DNA from: Tannerella sp.
GTDB lineage: Bacteria; Bacteroidota; Bacteroidia; Bacteroidales; Tannerellaceae
Length of the DNA stretch: 33,221 nt
Direction: 5' to 3'
Assembly (NCBI GenBank): GCA_031278765.1
Contig: JAITJX010000159.1
Coordinates: 1-33,221 of the forward strand
Below the pieces are notes generated by a model that did no database searches, had not been told where the DNA came from, and saw only the letters and a list, made by a program, of their open reading frames with translations. Made by a program: the position numbers and the translations under genes. Shown one piece after another: positions 24,496 to 33,020 of the stretch (position 1 is the first letter of the stretch; every line of letters starts with the position of its first letter).

Positions 24496-25911
24496 ATGAC
24501 GCGGAAAAACAAAATATTGCCGGTTATTGAAGCAGTTGAGATAACAGACCTTGCGGCCGAAGGGAAAGCGATGGCAAAGGTGAACGGTATGGTCGTATTC
24601 GTACCTTGGGCGGCGCCGGGCGACGTCGTTGATATTCGGCTGTATCGCAAGCGCAGGAATTATGCGGAAGGAAGCATTCTCCGCGTTCATAAATATTCCG
24701 ACGAAAGGGTAAAACCTTTTTGCGAACATTTCACGGTTTGCGGCGGTTGCAAATGGCAGCATATTCCGTATGAAAATCAGTTGAAATTTAAACAAAAACA
24801 GGTGACGGACGATTTGCAGCATATCGGCAAAGTGCATGTGGAAGAGTTTTTGCCGATAGTGGGTTCCGAAAAAACGGTTGGCTACCGCAACAAACTTGAA
24901 TTTACATTTTCAAACAAACGCTGGCTGACATCCGGAGAACTTGAAAAGAAAAACGAAAACACAGAAATGAACGGCGCAGGCTTTCATGTCTCCGGAATGT
25001 TCGACAAAGTGCTTGATATTGGCAAATGCTGGCTGCAAGAGGATATTGCCAATCACATCCGTTTGTTCGTCAAAGCGTATTGTTTGAAAAACAGCTGTTC
25101 ATTCTTTGATTTGAAAGCACAGACGGGTTTTATGCGTACATTAATTATACGTACATCGTCGAAGGGCGAAGTGATGGTAATCGCGGTTTTTCACGAAGAC
25201 GACATACCCAAACGCGAAAGCCTGCTGCGCGCACTCGCGGATCATTTCCCTGAAATCACTTCCCTGATGTATGTTGTTAACGGAAAATGCAACGATACGA
25301 TTACAGACCTTGAGGTGGTTTCTTATAGCGGAAAAGATCATTTGACGGAGGAAATGGAGGGTTTGAAATTCAAAGTCGGTCCCAAATCCTTTTATCAGAC
25401 AAACAGCCGTCAGGCATACAGGCTGTATTCCATTGCGCGTGATTTTGCGCAGCTCTCCGGCGATGATACGGTTTACGACCTGTATACGGGAACGGGAACT
25501 ATCGCCAACTTTATAGCCCGCAGGGCAAAGAGAATTATCGGTATCGAATACGTCGCGGAGGCCATCCGTGATGCGCAGGCAAATGCCCGGCTGAATGGAA
25601 TTAATAATGCGGAATTTTTTGCAGGCGACATGAAAGATATTCTCACCCGCGAATTTATAGCCGCACACAGAAAACCGGATGTGATCATCGCCGACCCGCC
25701 GCGCGCAGGCATGCACGATGCCGTTACGGAGACGATACTGTCCGTCGAACCGAAAAGAATCGTGTACGTCAGCTGCAATCCGGCTACACAGGCGCGTGAT
25801 TTGAACCGTCTCGGACTGAAATACGGCGTATCGAAAGTGCAGCCGGCAGATATGTTTCCGCATACCCACCATGTCGAGAATGTTGCGCTCCTGGAATTAA
25901 AAAAGGTTTGA
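24496..25911 (+). CDS. rlmD: 23S rRNA (uracil-C5)-methyltransferase, RlmD/RumA family
   Basis: 471 aa. Residues about 5-65 form the TRAM RNA-binding domain (VEITDLAAEGKAMAK, PGDVVDIRLYRKRR). The iron-sulfur cluster cysteines are C76, C82 and C85 (FCEHFTVCGGCKW), with the fourth in GKCWLQ. The Rossmann methyltransferase domain has YDLYTGTGTIANFIARRA and GIEYV for SAM, DPPRAG, and the catalytic Cys in YVSCNPATQARDL. By family it methylates a uridine of 23S rRNA (U1939 in E. coli); related enzymes modify other sites and Bacteroidota may carry several paralogues, so the exact target is not certain. Good promoter 45 bp upstream. It overlaps the frame of the next gene slightly; the two are probably co-transcribed. 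Confidence 0.92.
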   Translation: MTRKNKILPVIEAVEITDLAAEGKAMAKVNGMVVFVPWAAPGDVVDIRLYRKRRNYAEGSILRVHKYSDERVKPFCEHFTVCGGCKWQHIPYENQLKFKQKQVTDDLQHIGKVHVEEFLPIVGSEKTVGYRNKLEFTFSNKRWLTSGELEKKNENTEMNGAGFHVSGMFDKVLDIGKCWLQEDIANHIRLFVKAYCLKNSCSFFDLKAQTGFMRTLIIRTSSKGEVMVIAVFHEDDIPKRESLLRALADHFPEITSLMYVVNGKCNDTITDLEVVSYSGKDHLTEEMEGLKFKVGPKSFYQTNSRQAYRLYSIARDFAQLSGDDTVYDLYTGTGTIANFIARRAKRIIGIEYVAEAIRDAQANARLNGINNAEFFAGDMKDILTREFIAAHRKPDVIIADPPRAGMHDAVTETILSVEPKRIVYVSCNPATQARDLNRLGLKYGVSKVQPADMFPHTHHVENVALLELKKV

Positions 25912-25919
25912 CTGCGGAG

Positions 25920-27308
25920 ATGAAACATCGCCTTCTTTCCATAGCATTACTCCTTCTGACGCTCTCGTGTACGAACAGGCGCGAAAAAGGCAATGTTCAT
26001 GTCACCGACTTGCCGCAGATCAGGGAAAAAGGAGAATTGACCGCCGTAACGCTCAACAGTTCGATATCTTACTTCATTTATAAAGGCCAGAAAATGGGAT
26101 ACGAATATGACTTGATTGAAGATTTTGCAACATCTCAGGGATTAAGGTTGAATATCAAGGTGGCCGAAAATATTACCCGTCTTGAAGACATGCTGCACTC
26201 CGGCGAGGCCGACATCATCGCTTTCCCTCTCCAGAGGGATAATTCCATGAAACGAAGGGTCTTGTTTTGCGGACCCGAACAGCAGAATCATCTGGTAATA
26301 GTGCAACGGGCAAACAGGGGCGATACAATAGCAAAATCCGTCACAGAACTTATAAACAAAGACGTATGGGTGAAAAACAATTCCAGGCATCAGGAACGGC
26401 TTAAAAATCTGAACATGGAACTCGGCGGCGGGATAATGCTCAAAAACATAGCGCTTGATACGGTGACAACCGAAGATTTGATTGACATGGTTTCGTCCGG
26501 AAAAATACGCTATACGGTAAGCGAAAGCAATCTTGCGCGTTTGAGTAAAACATATCACGACAACATAGACATAAACCTTCAAATAAGTTTTCCTCAACGC
26601 ACCTCCTGGGCGGTAAGGAAGGAAAGCCCGCAACTCGCTTCGGCAGTAAACGTATGGACATCGAACCTTTCAATAAAATCAACCGTGAAGGCAAGGGTGA
26701 AAAGGTATTTTGAACAGTCGAAAAATGAGGCTCTGGATATTGAACTGCCTGTAATAAAGAAAGGCGACATCTCTCCTTACGATGATTTGTTTAAAAAATA
26801 TGCCTCTCAAATCGGCTGGGAGTGGCAAATACTTGCATCCATTGCATATCAGGAATCGAAATTCAAGACCCATCTGGAATCGTGGGCAGGAGCGAAAGGG
26901 CTGATGGGAATTATGCCCCAAACCGCCCGCAACTTCGGGTTTCCGTCCGACAGCCTTAATAACCCGGATGTTTCAATAAGAGCGTGCGTTAAAATCATTC
27001 AATACCTGGAAAAAATTTTTTCCGACATCGAAAATCGTCAAGAAAGGGCAAAATTTATTCTTGCTGCCTATAACGCAGGAAACGGACACATTGCAGACGC
27101 CCGAAAGCTTGCCGCAAAATATGGAGCCGATCAGAACCTCTGGCAAGGCAATGTAGCCGAATATGTGAAACTGAAAAGCGAAGCCCAATACTACGGCGAC
27201 GATGTTTGCAAAAACGGATACCTGAGAGGTATGGAAACTTACAGATATGTTACGGAAGTAATGGAGAGGTATGATACATATAAAAAAAATCGGGAGGAAG
27301 GAAATTAA
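25920..27308 (+). CDS. MltF-like membrane-bound lytic transglycosylase, lipoprotein
   Basis: 462 aa from the ATG at 25920; the longer frame from a TTG at 25908 would add four residues and overlap rlmD, and the ATG gives the proper signal peptide. The lipobox is TLSC (Cys17). Residues about 30-265: an extracellular solute-binding (SBP_bac_3-like) domain, as in MltF. Residues about 290-440: SLT domain with catalytic Glu312 (YQESKF), then GAKGLMGIMPQTARNFG and AAYNAGNGHI. It cleaves the glycan strands of peptidoglycan to anhydro-muropeptides at the cell envelope. Its ATG is 9 bp after the rlmD stop, so it is probably co-transcribed with rlmD. Confidence 0.9.
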   Translation: MKHRLLSIALLLLTLSCTNRREKGNVHVTDLPQIREKGELTAVTLNSSISYFIYKGQKMGYEYDLIEDFATSQGLRLNIKVAENITRLEDMLHSGEADIIAFPLQRDNSMKRRVLFCGPEQQNHLVIVQRANRGDTIAKSVTELINKDVWVKNNSRHQERLKNLNMELGGGIMLKNIALDTVTTEDLIDMVSSGKIRYTVSESNLARLSKTYHDNIDINLQISFPQRTSWAVRKESPQLASAVNVWTSNLSIKSTVKARVKRYFEQSKNEALDIELPVIKKGDISPYDDLFKKYASQIGWEWQILASIAYQESKFKTHLESWAGAKGLMGIMPQTARNFGFPSDSLNNPDVSIRACVKIIQYLEKIFSDIENRQERAKFILAAYNAGNGHIADARKLAAKYGADQNLWQGNVAEYVKLKSEAQYYGDDVCKNGYLRGMETYRYVTEVMERYDTYKKNREEGN

Positions 27309-27518
27309 TTAATGCGCTTCGGAAGCAAACAGCATTATTTCATAAGGCATAATGAGGGGGGTATTTTTAAGAGAAGAATCCGGACGGAAATACATCACGG
27401 GAGATGAATTTTCATGGAGATAATTTATCTTTTCCGCAGGCGCAACGCTTTTCCTCTCGTTAAATATCAACGAATAAAGAAGAAGAATACCAATAAATGT
27501 CAATAATACGTGTTTCAT
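27309..27518 (-). CDS. Small membrane-anchored hypothetical protein
   Basis: 69 aa with one N-terminal hydrophobic segment (HVLLTFIGILLLYSLIF) and a short polar tail. Its stop codon abuts that of the convergent mltF-like gene, and the ORF fills the gap between mltF and thiL well. I recognise no family. No clear TAnnTTTG box was seen upstream, so expression is uncertain. Confidence 0.45.
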   Translation of the reverse strand: MKHVLLTFIGILLLYSLIFNERKSVAPAEKINYLHENSSPVMYFRPDSSLKNTPLIMPYEIMLFASEAH

Positions 27519-27632
27519 ATTTTTGCGTTATTTTACAGGATTTGAAAATAAAACGTAACAGGCAGGATTATTATTATACGGGATGAAAAAAAATATTCTT
27601 TTCCTGCGAAAACAACAACATGCAGCAATGGA

Positions 27633-28655
27633 TTATAAAGATCTCCATCCCTGTGCTTTCAATTTTATTTCTCCGCCATCGCGACCGACAAGTATGTTCC
27701 CGTATTCGGGTTTCGTGATGTGTCCGATTATTTTTACTCCCTTCATTGCGTCCACCTTGTCATGCAGCCCAAGCGGGACGGTGAAAAGCAGTTCATAATC
27801 CTCACCGCCATTAAGGGCAGCCGATACAAGGTTCATATTAAATGTTTCCGCCATTACTGCCGTCTGATAATCAATCGGGATACGGTCTTCAAAAATACGT
27901 ATCCCTGCATTGCTTTCCTTCGATATATGAAACAGCTCGGACGAAAGCCCGTCGGAGACGTCTATCATCGAAGTGGGAACAATATTTTCCCTCTCAAGCA
28001 TTTCAACAATATCCCGTCTTGCTTCGGGTTTTAGCTGGCGTTCGAGGATATATTCTTTCCCTGAAAAATCCGGACGGAAATCTGCTTCTCCTTTGAATAC
28101 GTGTTTTTCACGTTCGAGCAGCTGCAATCCCATGTAAGCGGCGCCCAAATCTCCCGAAACGCAAAGCAGGTCGTTTTCTTTTGCCCCGCTGCGATACGTT
28201 ATTTTTGACGTTTCTCCTTCGCCGATGCAGGTGATACAGATCACCAGGCCGGTAAGAGATGAAGAGGTGTCTCCTCCGACAAGATCAACGCCATATACTT
28301 CGCAGGCATGGTTAATCCCCGCGTATATTTCTTCAATATCTTCAATACCGAACCGTCCGGAGATGCCTATGGATACGGTAATCTGGCAGGGTTTTCCGTT
28401 CATGGCGTAAATATCCGAAAAATTGACGACTGCCGATTTGTATCCAAGATGTTTCAGGGGCACATAAGTCAGGTCGAAATGAATACCTTCGAGCAGCAGA
28501 TCGGTAGATACAAGCGTTTTCTTATCATGGTAATCAAGTACGGCGGCATCGTCGCCGACGCCTTTGAGCGTACTGCGATGATGCATCTTGATTTTTTCCG
28601 TCAAATGACGTATCAGTCCAAACTCTCCGAGTGTTGATATTTCGGTTTTTGACAT
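27633..28655 (-). CDS. thiL: Thiamine-monophosphate kinase
   Basis: 340 aa of the ThiL/PurM-like ATP-grasp-unrelated kinase fold. It has TEISTLGEFGLIRHL at the N-terminus, the metal/ATP motif GVGDDAAVLDY (37-47), STDLLLEGIHFD, GGDTSSS, SGDLGAAYMGLQLL and MIDVSDGLSSEL. It phosphorylates thiamine monophosphate to the active cofactor thiamine diphosphate. Length is normal. Its start lies 43 bp inside the end of lpxK, so it is last in the sppA-lpxK-thiL operon and probably coupled to lpxK translation. In Bacteroides genomes I recall a purine nucleoside phosphorylase gene between lpxK and thiL; it is not here. Confidence 0.95.
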   Translation of the reverse strand: MSKTEISTLGEFGLIRHLTEKIKMHHRSTLKGVGDDAAVLDYHDKKTLVSTDLLLEGIHFDLTYVPLKHLGYKSAVVNFSDIYAMNGKPCQITVSIGISGRFGIEDIEEIYAGINHACEVYGVDLVGGDTSSSLTGLVICITCIGEGETSKITYRSGAKENDLLCVSGDLGAAYMGLQLLEREKHVFKGEADFRPDFSGKEYILERQLKPEARRDIVEMLERENIVPTSMIDVSDGLSSELFHISKESNAGIRIFEDRIPIDYQTAVMAETFNMNLVSAALNGGEDYELLFTVPLGLHDKVDAMKGVKIIGHITKPEYGNILVGRDGGEIKLKAQGWRSL

Positions 28656-29773
28656 TTTTCTTTCCTTATATTATTAATGGTAAAACAAACGTGTTTAACA
28701 ATTCTTTCTCTGAAATCTCTTTCCTTATCATACAGAAAATCTATTCCTGTCGGCAAAAAATACAGGCGCGGTTTCCATGATTCCGGAAGACTGCCGATCG
28801 ATTTAAGTCTCATTGCATCTTTTTCGGTACAGATAATCTTGCCGTTTGCCGGCATCTTTTGAAATATTTTATCCATACGTTGAATATCCGACCGCTTAAA
28901 AGAATAATGATCGGGGAATATAAATTCCGTTACCCTGTTTGAATATTTCTTTATTTTTTCCATAAAAGGTTGAGGATTGGCAATTCCGGCTATTAACAGC
29001 AATTCTTCGTCTACGGTTATTTCGGACAAACGACAGGGCGACGAAACTTTATCAGGAAACAAGGCTTTCATTTCATAATATTTGAGCGTTGAAAAATACA
29101 AAAGCCGGTTTGTTGTCATGGGCGTCATATTTTTCTCAATCGACCTCCGTTCTTCAGGCTTCAGCGAAGGACTGCATTTCGTAACGACGATCATATCCGA
29201 ACGGTAAGCCCCCGAAACCGGTTCGCGCAGATTGCCCGCCGGAAGCAGCGTGTCTTCATAACAGATATTGGAACGTTCCGTAAGCATAATGGTCAAAGAA
29301 GGAGATACGTATCTGTGTTGCATGGCGTCATCAAGAATAACAACGTCGGGTTTTTCATTTTCAGCCATTGAGAGCAATTTTTTTATGCCTCGCCTGCGAT
29401 TTTCATCGACGGATACAATTACTTCGGGAAACTTTTGTTTTATCTGACAAGCTTCATCTCCCGCTTCAATCGGCGTATGCCGTTCATTTACGATTAAAAA
29501 ACCTTTCGTTTTCCGTTTATATCCCCTGCTTAAGGTTGCTATACGGTAATTTTCTTTCAATATCTCAATGAGATATTCCGTAAACGGCGTTTTTCCGGCG
29601 CCTCCTGCGGCTATATTTCCTACGCAGATAACAGGCAATGGGAATCTTTCAGAGGGAAGTATTTTCCATTCAAATAACATGTTGCGAAGCCGGACGATGG
29701 CGCGGTATATCCACGAAAAAGGCATCAGGAGGCTTTTTATAACCGGATGCTTTCGATTAAAACATTCAGGCAT
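28613..29773 (-). CDS. lpxK: Tetraacyldisaccharide 4'-kinase (lipid A synthesis)
   Basis: 386 aa. The P-loop is GNIAAGGAGKTPF (52-64), followed by LSRGYKRKTKG, VSVDENRRRG and the conserved VVILDDAMQHR and FPDHYSF segments. LpxK phosphorylates the 4' position of the lipid A disaccharide at the inner face of the cytoplasmic membrane, so the organism makes lipid A. The ATG overlaps the sppA stop by one base (TAATG at 29771-29775), and its 3' end overlaps thiL by 43 bp. Confidence 0.95.
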   Translation of the reverse strand: MPECFNRKHPVIKSLLMPFSWIYRAIVRLRNMLFEWKILPSERFPLPVICVGNIAAGGAGKTPFTEYLIEILKENYRIATLSRGYKRKTKGFLIVNERHTPIEAGDEACQIKQKFPEVIVSVDENRRRGIKKLLSMAENEKPDVVILDDAMQHRYVSPSLTIMLTERSNICYEDTLLPAGNLREPVSGAYRSDMIVVTKCSPSLKPEERRSIEKNMTPMTTNRLLYFSTLKYYEMKALFPDKVSSPCRLSEITVDEELLLIAGIANPQPFMEKIKKYSNRVTEFIFPDHYSFKRSDIQRMDKIFQKMPANGKIICTEKDAMRLKSIGSLPESWKPRLYFLPTGIDFLYDKERDFRERIVKHVCFTINNIRKEKCQKPKYQHSESLD

Positions 29774-31545
29774 TAAAAAAACTCAAAATCATAAGGCAAT
29801 CTTGCCTGCACGCCTTCCGTTTGTCTTATCCTTCGCAAGGTATTCAGCAGTTCGGCGTCTTCGCCAAGGCAATCCTCTACAATTGATGATTTAATATCGC
29901 CTATTTGTTTCTTCAGAAATTCGGTTATCGGGTCTGTCGACAGCGTGACGTTTTTAACCTCATAATCGGACAGTCCGGCCAGTTCGGCTGCCGCCTCGAC
30001 AGCGCGATTCAGGTCGCCTGTTTCATCGACAAGTCCGCGTTCAAGCGCCTGTTCTCCCGTCCAGACACGGCCCTGACCGATGGCGTCGATTTGTTCTATT
30101 GTCATGCCGCGTCCTTCGGCGCAACGTGTCAGGAAGGTATCATACATCAGATTGGTGTAATTTTGCATCAGTTGTTTCTCATCTTCCCGCCATGGTCTGG
30201 TTATATCTCCGAAATCGGAATATTTATTTGTTTTAACTACGTCTGACTTGATGTCTAATTTATTATACAGGCCCGTAATGTTTGGCAGTATTGAAAATAC
30301 TCCGATAGAGCCGGTGAGCGTATTTGCTTCCGAGATAATTTTATCGGCGGCACACGATATATAATAACCTCCGGAGGCGGCAACGTTTCCCATCGATACT
30401 ACGATTGTTTTATCCTTTTTTATCTGATTTACCTGATTCCATATCTGCTCCGAAATATAGGCGCTCCCTCCGGGAGAATTAACCCGCAGTACTACCGCTT
30501 TTACTGCGTCATCTTTTTTCAGTTTAATCAGATCGTCTACGAGTTTTTCCGTAATAAAATTACCGCTTGAATATATCGGCATCACGGACGAAGACATTAT
30601 CTCTCCTTCGGCATATACAATTGCAATTTTATTACCGCTGCGAACCGTATTTTTATCCAGTTTAACGAGTCTTTTAACATCAACGGTTTTAAGTTCCCTC
30701 TTCAGGTCGGCATTTACTTTTTCCTTAATAAAATTTTCCGCGTCTTCACGGTATTTCAATTCGTCGATAAATCCCAGTTCCACAGATTTCTCTCCCGAAG
30801 CGAACATATAGCCGCTGTCGGCGTATAAATGGACTGTTTCTTCCGAAATACCGCGTCCGGAAGCTATATTTCTCACGACATTTTTCCATATCGCCTGTTG
30901 ATACGACGTTATTTGTTCGCGGTTTTCTTCGCTGAATCTGTCATTCATAAACGGTTCGACGGCGCCTTTATAGGTCCCGACTTTAAAAATCATCATCTCA
31001 AGACCTGCTTTTTTGAACAGTCCCTTATAAAAATCCGCATGTGAAGCAAAACCCGAAAGTTTGAGTATTCCTAACGGATTCATAAATACATCGTCGGCTA
31101 CGGAACACAGATTATAACATCCCTGCGTATAATCGTCGGCGTATGCTGTTATAAATTTTCCGCTTTCTTTAAAATCCTGCAACGCCCTCCTTATCACATC
31201 CACACTTGCCATTCCGGCTGCAAAATGCGATGCGTCGAGATAAATTCCTTTTATATTGCCGTTTTCCTTTGCCACTTTTATTGCCGTAACAATATCTTTC
31301 AGAGACAATACCTCGCTGGCGTTAAACAATCCTCCGAACGGATTGTTAGTCGCTACTTCTTTCAGACTTCCGTTCAGCGAAAGTTTGAGTACATTTTCAT
31401 TGTTTTTGGGTAAGGAGGCCTCCATTGACTGGCCTACCGACGAAATCAAGCCTATCGTGAATATAAATCCTGCAAAAACAAATATCCCCGCAGCCACACA
31501 AAATGCAAGAGTTGATGCAAAAAACATCTTAAAAAACTGTTTCAT
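29773..31545 (-). CDS. sppA: Signal peptide peptidase SppA, long (67K) type
   Basis: 590 aa from the ATG at 31545. The frame is open ten codons further to 31575, but the -7 box at 31573-31580 excludes that start. Residues about 5-30 are the membrane anchor. Two tandem SppA domains follow. The catalytic Lys lies in the first (VGTYKGAVEPFMN) and the Ser in the second (GNVAASGGYY), after VLRVNSPGGSAYIS; this Ser-Lys dyad is split between repeats as in E. coli SppA. It degrades cleaved signal peptides in the membrane. First gene of the sppA-lpxK-thiL operon. Confidence 0.95.
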   Translation of the reverse strand: MKQFFKMFFASTLAFCVAAGIFVFAGFIFTIGLISSVGQSMEASLPKNNENVLKLSLNGSLKEVATNNPFGGLFNASEVLSLKDIVTAIKVAKENGNIKGIYLDASHFAAGMASVDVIRRALQDFKESGKFITAYADDYTQGCYNLCSVADDVFMNPLGILKLSGFASHADFYKGLFKKAGLEMMIFKVGTYKGAVEPFMNDRFSEENREQITSYQQAIWKNVVRNIASGRGISEETVHLYADSGYMFASGEKSVELGFIDELKYREDAENFIKEKVNADLKRELKTVDVKRLVKLDKNTVRSGNKIAIVYAEGEIMSSSVMPIYSSGNFITEKLVDDLIKLKKDDAVKAVVLRVNSPGGSAYISEQIWNQVNQIKKDKTIVVSMGNVAASGGYYISCAADKIISEANTLTGSIGVFSILPNITGLYNKLDIKSDVVKTNKYSDFGDITRPWREDEKQLMQNYTNLMYDTFLTRCAEGRGMTIEQIDAIGQGRVWTGEQALERGLVDETGDLNRAVEAAAELAGLSDYEVKNVTLSTDPITEFLKKQIGDIKSSIVEDCLGEDAELLNTLRRIRQTEGVQARLPYDFEFF

Positions 31546-31572
31546 AAGTATAATTTTTTTGAGTATTTGAGA

Positions 31573-31580
31573 CAAAAGTA
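31573..31580 (-). promoter_or_regulatory. -7 box of the sppA-lpxK-thiL operon
   Basis: TACTTTTG on the minus strand matches TAnnTTTG, 27 bp upstream of the ATG at 31545. The -33 element is not clear. The box decides the sppA start codon. Confidence 0.55.
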
Positions 31581-31623
31581 ATTAAAAAAAGCGATTCTAC
31601 TTTAAAAAAAAGTATTTTCCTGA

Positions 31624-31675
31624 TAAAAAAATTCTTTTCCGAAGTTCTCTAAAAAAAAGAGTTTCGGAAAAGAAT
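31624..31675 (-). terminator. Rho-independent terminator of fba
   Basis: ATTCTTTTCCGAA (31631-31643) pairs perfectly with TTCGGAAAAGAAT (31663-31675), with a further CTCT/AGAG pairing in the loop. On the minus strand the stem is followed by a run of seven T (31624-31630), as expected for a terminator about 20 bp after the fba stop codon. Confidence 0.8.
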
Positions 31676-31696
31676 CAAGTTCAAAGGTGGATTTTT

Positions 31697-32692
31697 TTAA
31701 AGTTTGTTATCCGAACCAAGGACGTCTTTTATTTTGTGAACATAAAGTTTTTTGGCATTTTCGCGTGCTGGGCCGAGATATTTACGGGGGTCAAATTCGG
31801 CTGGACTTTCAACAAATACTTTGCGGATTGCCGCCGTCATGGCAAGACGGCTGTCGGAATCAATATTTATCTTGCATACGGCAGATATGGCAGCTTTACG
31901 CAGCTGCTCTTCGGGTATTCCGATGGCGTTTTTCAAGGCGCCGCCATACTTGTTGATGGTATTAACTTCTTCCTGAGGGACAGACGATGCGCCGTGGAGA
32001 ACGATTGGGAAGCCGGGCAACTGTTTTTCAACGGCCTCAAGAATATCAAACGCCAGAGGAGGAGGCACAAGGCGTCCCTCTGCATCGAGAGTACACTGTT
32101 CGGGTTTGAATTTGTTCGCACCGTGTGAAGTGCCGATAGAGATGGCAAGCGAATCGCAAGCCGTTTTCGTTACGAAATCCACTACTTCTTCGGGACGCGT
32201 ATAAGTATGATGCTCGGAAGACACTTCGTCTTCTACGCCGGCCAAAACGCCAAGTTCGCCTTCAACCGTTACGTCAAACCTGTGCGCATATTCAACCACT
32301 TCTTTCGTCAAGGCCACGTTTTCATCATACGATAAATGCGACCCGTCAATCATAATGGAAGAAAAACCCATGTCTATACAACTTTTACAAAGATTGAACG
32401 TATCGCCGTGGTCAAGATGCAAAACTATCTGAGGATGGAGACATCCAAGTTCCTTTGCGTATGCTACCGCACCTTCGGCCATGTATCTTAAAATTGTCTG
32501 GTTTGCGTATTTACGCGCACCGCTTGAAACCTGAAGTATAACAGGTGATTTTGTTTCTACGGCTGCCTGAATGATAGCCTGCATTTGTTCCATGTTGTTG
32601 AAATTAAAGGCAGGAATAGCATATCCGCCTTTCATTGCTTGGGAAAACATTTCGCGTGTGTTCACCAATCCTAAATCTTTGTAATTTACCAT
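31697..32692 (-). CDS. fba: Class II fructose-bisphosphate aldolase
   Basis: 331 aa. A zinc-dependent aldolase with the first metal/catalytic motif HLDHGDTF, the second ELGVLAGVEDE, SIGTSHGANKF, and the phosphate-binding segments VLHGASSVP and KINIDSDSR. It cleaves or forms fructose 1,6-bisphosphate in glycolysis and gluconeogenesis. Single-gene unit, with a -7 box at 32724 and a strong terminator after it. Confidence 0.96.
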   Translation of the reverse strand: MVNYKDLGLVNTREMFSQAMKGGYAIPAFNFNNMEQMQAIIQAAVETKSPVILQVSSGARKYANQTILRYMAEGAVAYAKELGCLHPQIVLHLDHGDTFNLCKSCIDMGFSSIMIDGSHLSYDENVALTKEVVEYAHRFDVTVEGELGVLAGVEDEVSSEHHTYTRPEEVVDFVTKTACDSLAISIGTSHGANKFKPEQCTLDAEGRLVPPPLAFDILEAVEKQLPGFPIVLHGASSVPQEEVNTINKYGGALKNAIGIPEEQLRKAAISAVCKINIDSDSRLAMTAAIRKVFVESPAEFDPRKYLGPARENAKKLYVHKIKDVLGSDNKL

Positions 32693-32723
32693 ATTTTATA
32701 CATTTATTAATTTTTTAGCGTTG

Positions 32724-32731
32724 CAAAGATA
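32724..32731 (-). promoter_or_regulatory. -7 box of fba
   Basis: TATCTTTG on the minus strand matches TAnnTTTG, 31 bp upstream of the ATG at 32692. The -33 region runs into the heptamer repeats and shows no TTTG. Confidence 0.6.
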
Positions 32732-32742
32732 AGAATTAATTT

Positions 32743-32836
32743 TAAGATTCAGGATTTGAGATTTAAGATTTAAGATTCAAGATTTAAGATTTAAGATTTA
32801 AGATTTAAGATTTAAGATTTGAGATTTAAGATTTAA
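32743..32836. repeat. Heptamer tandem repeat (AAGATTT/AAGATTC), first tract
   Basis: About 13 consecutive copies of a 7-bp unit, mostly AAGATTT with some AAGATTC and GAGATTT variants, beginning right behind the fba promoter. A second tract lies at 33028-33109. No unique spacers are present, so this is a simple tandem repeat. Confidence 0.85.
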
Positions 32837-33020
32837 CGGTTAGTGGTCAGTGGTCAGTGACGTGTACCACGTCATTGCAAACGCAGTGAAGCAATCCAGG
32901 AAAAAGTCCCGCAGGGACGACACTTTATTAACCGTATGCTTCAGCTTACGGATCGTCAACGGTCAGTGGTCAGTGACGTGTACCACGTCATTGCGAACCC
33001 GCAGGGTGAAGCAATCCAGG
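32837..33020. repeat. Two direct copies of the dispersed repeat module
   Basis: Copy 1 (about 32837-32900) and copy 2 (about 32957-33020) share GGTCAGTGGTCAGTGACGTG, TACCACGTCATTGC and GTGAAGCAATCCAGG. Each contains a hairpin GACGTG-TAC-CACGTC. The CATTGC and GCAATCC words recur in the left-end repeat at 1-80, so this is the same family. Confidence 0.8.
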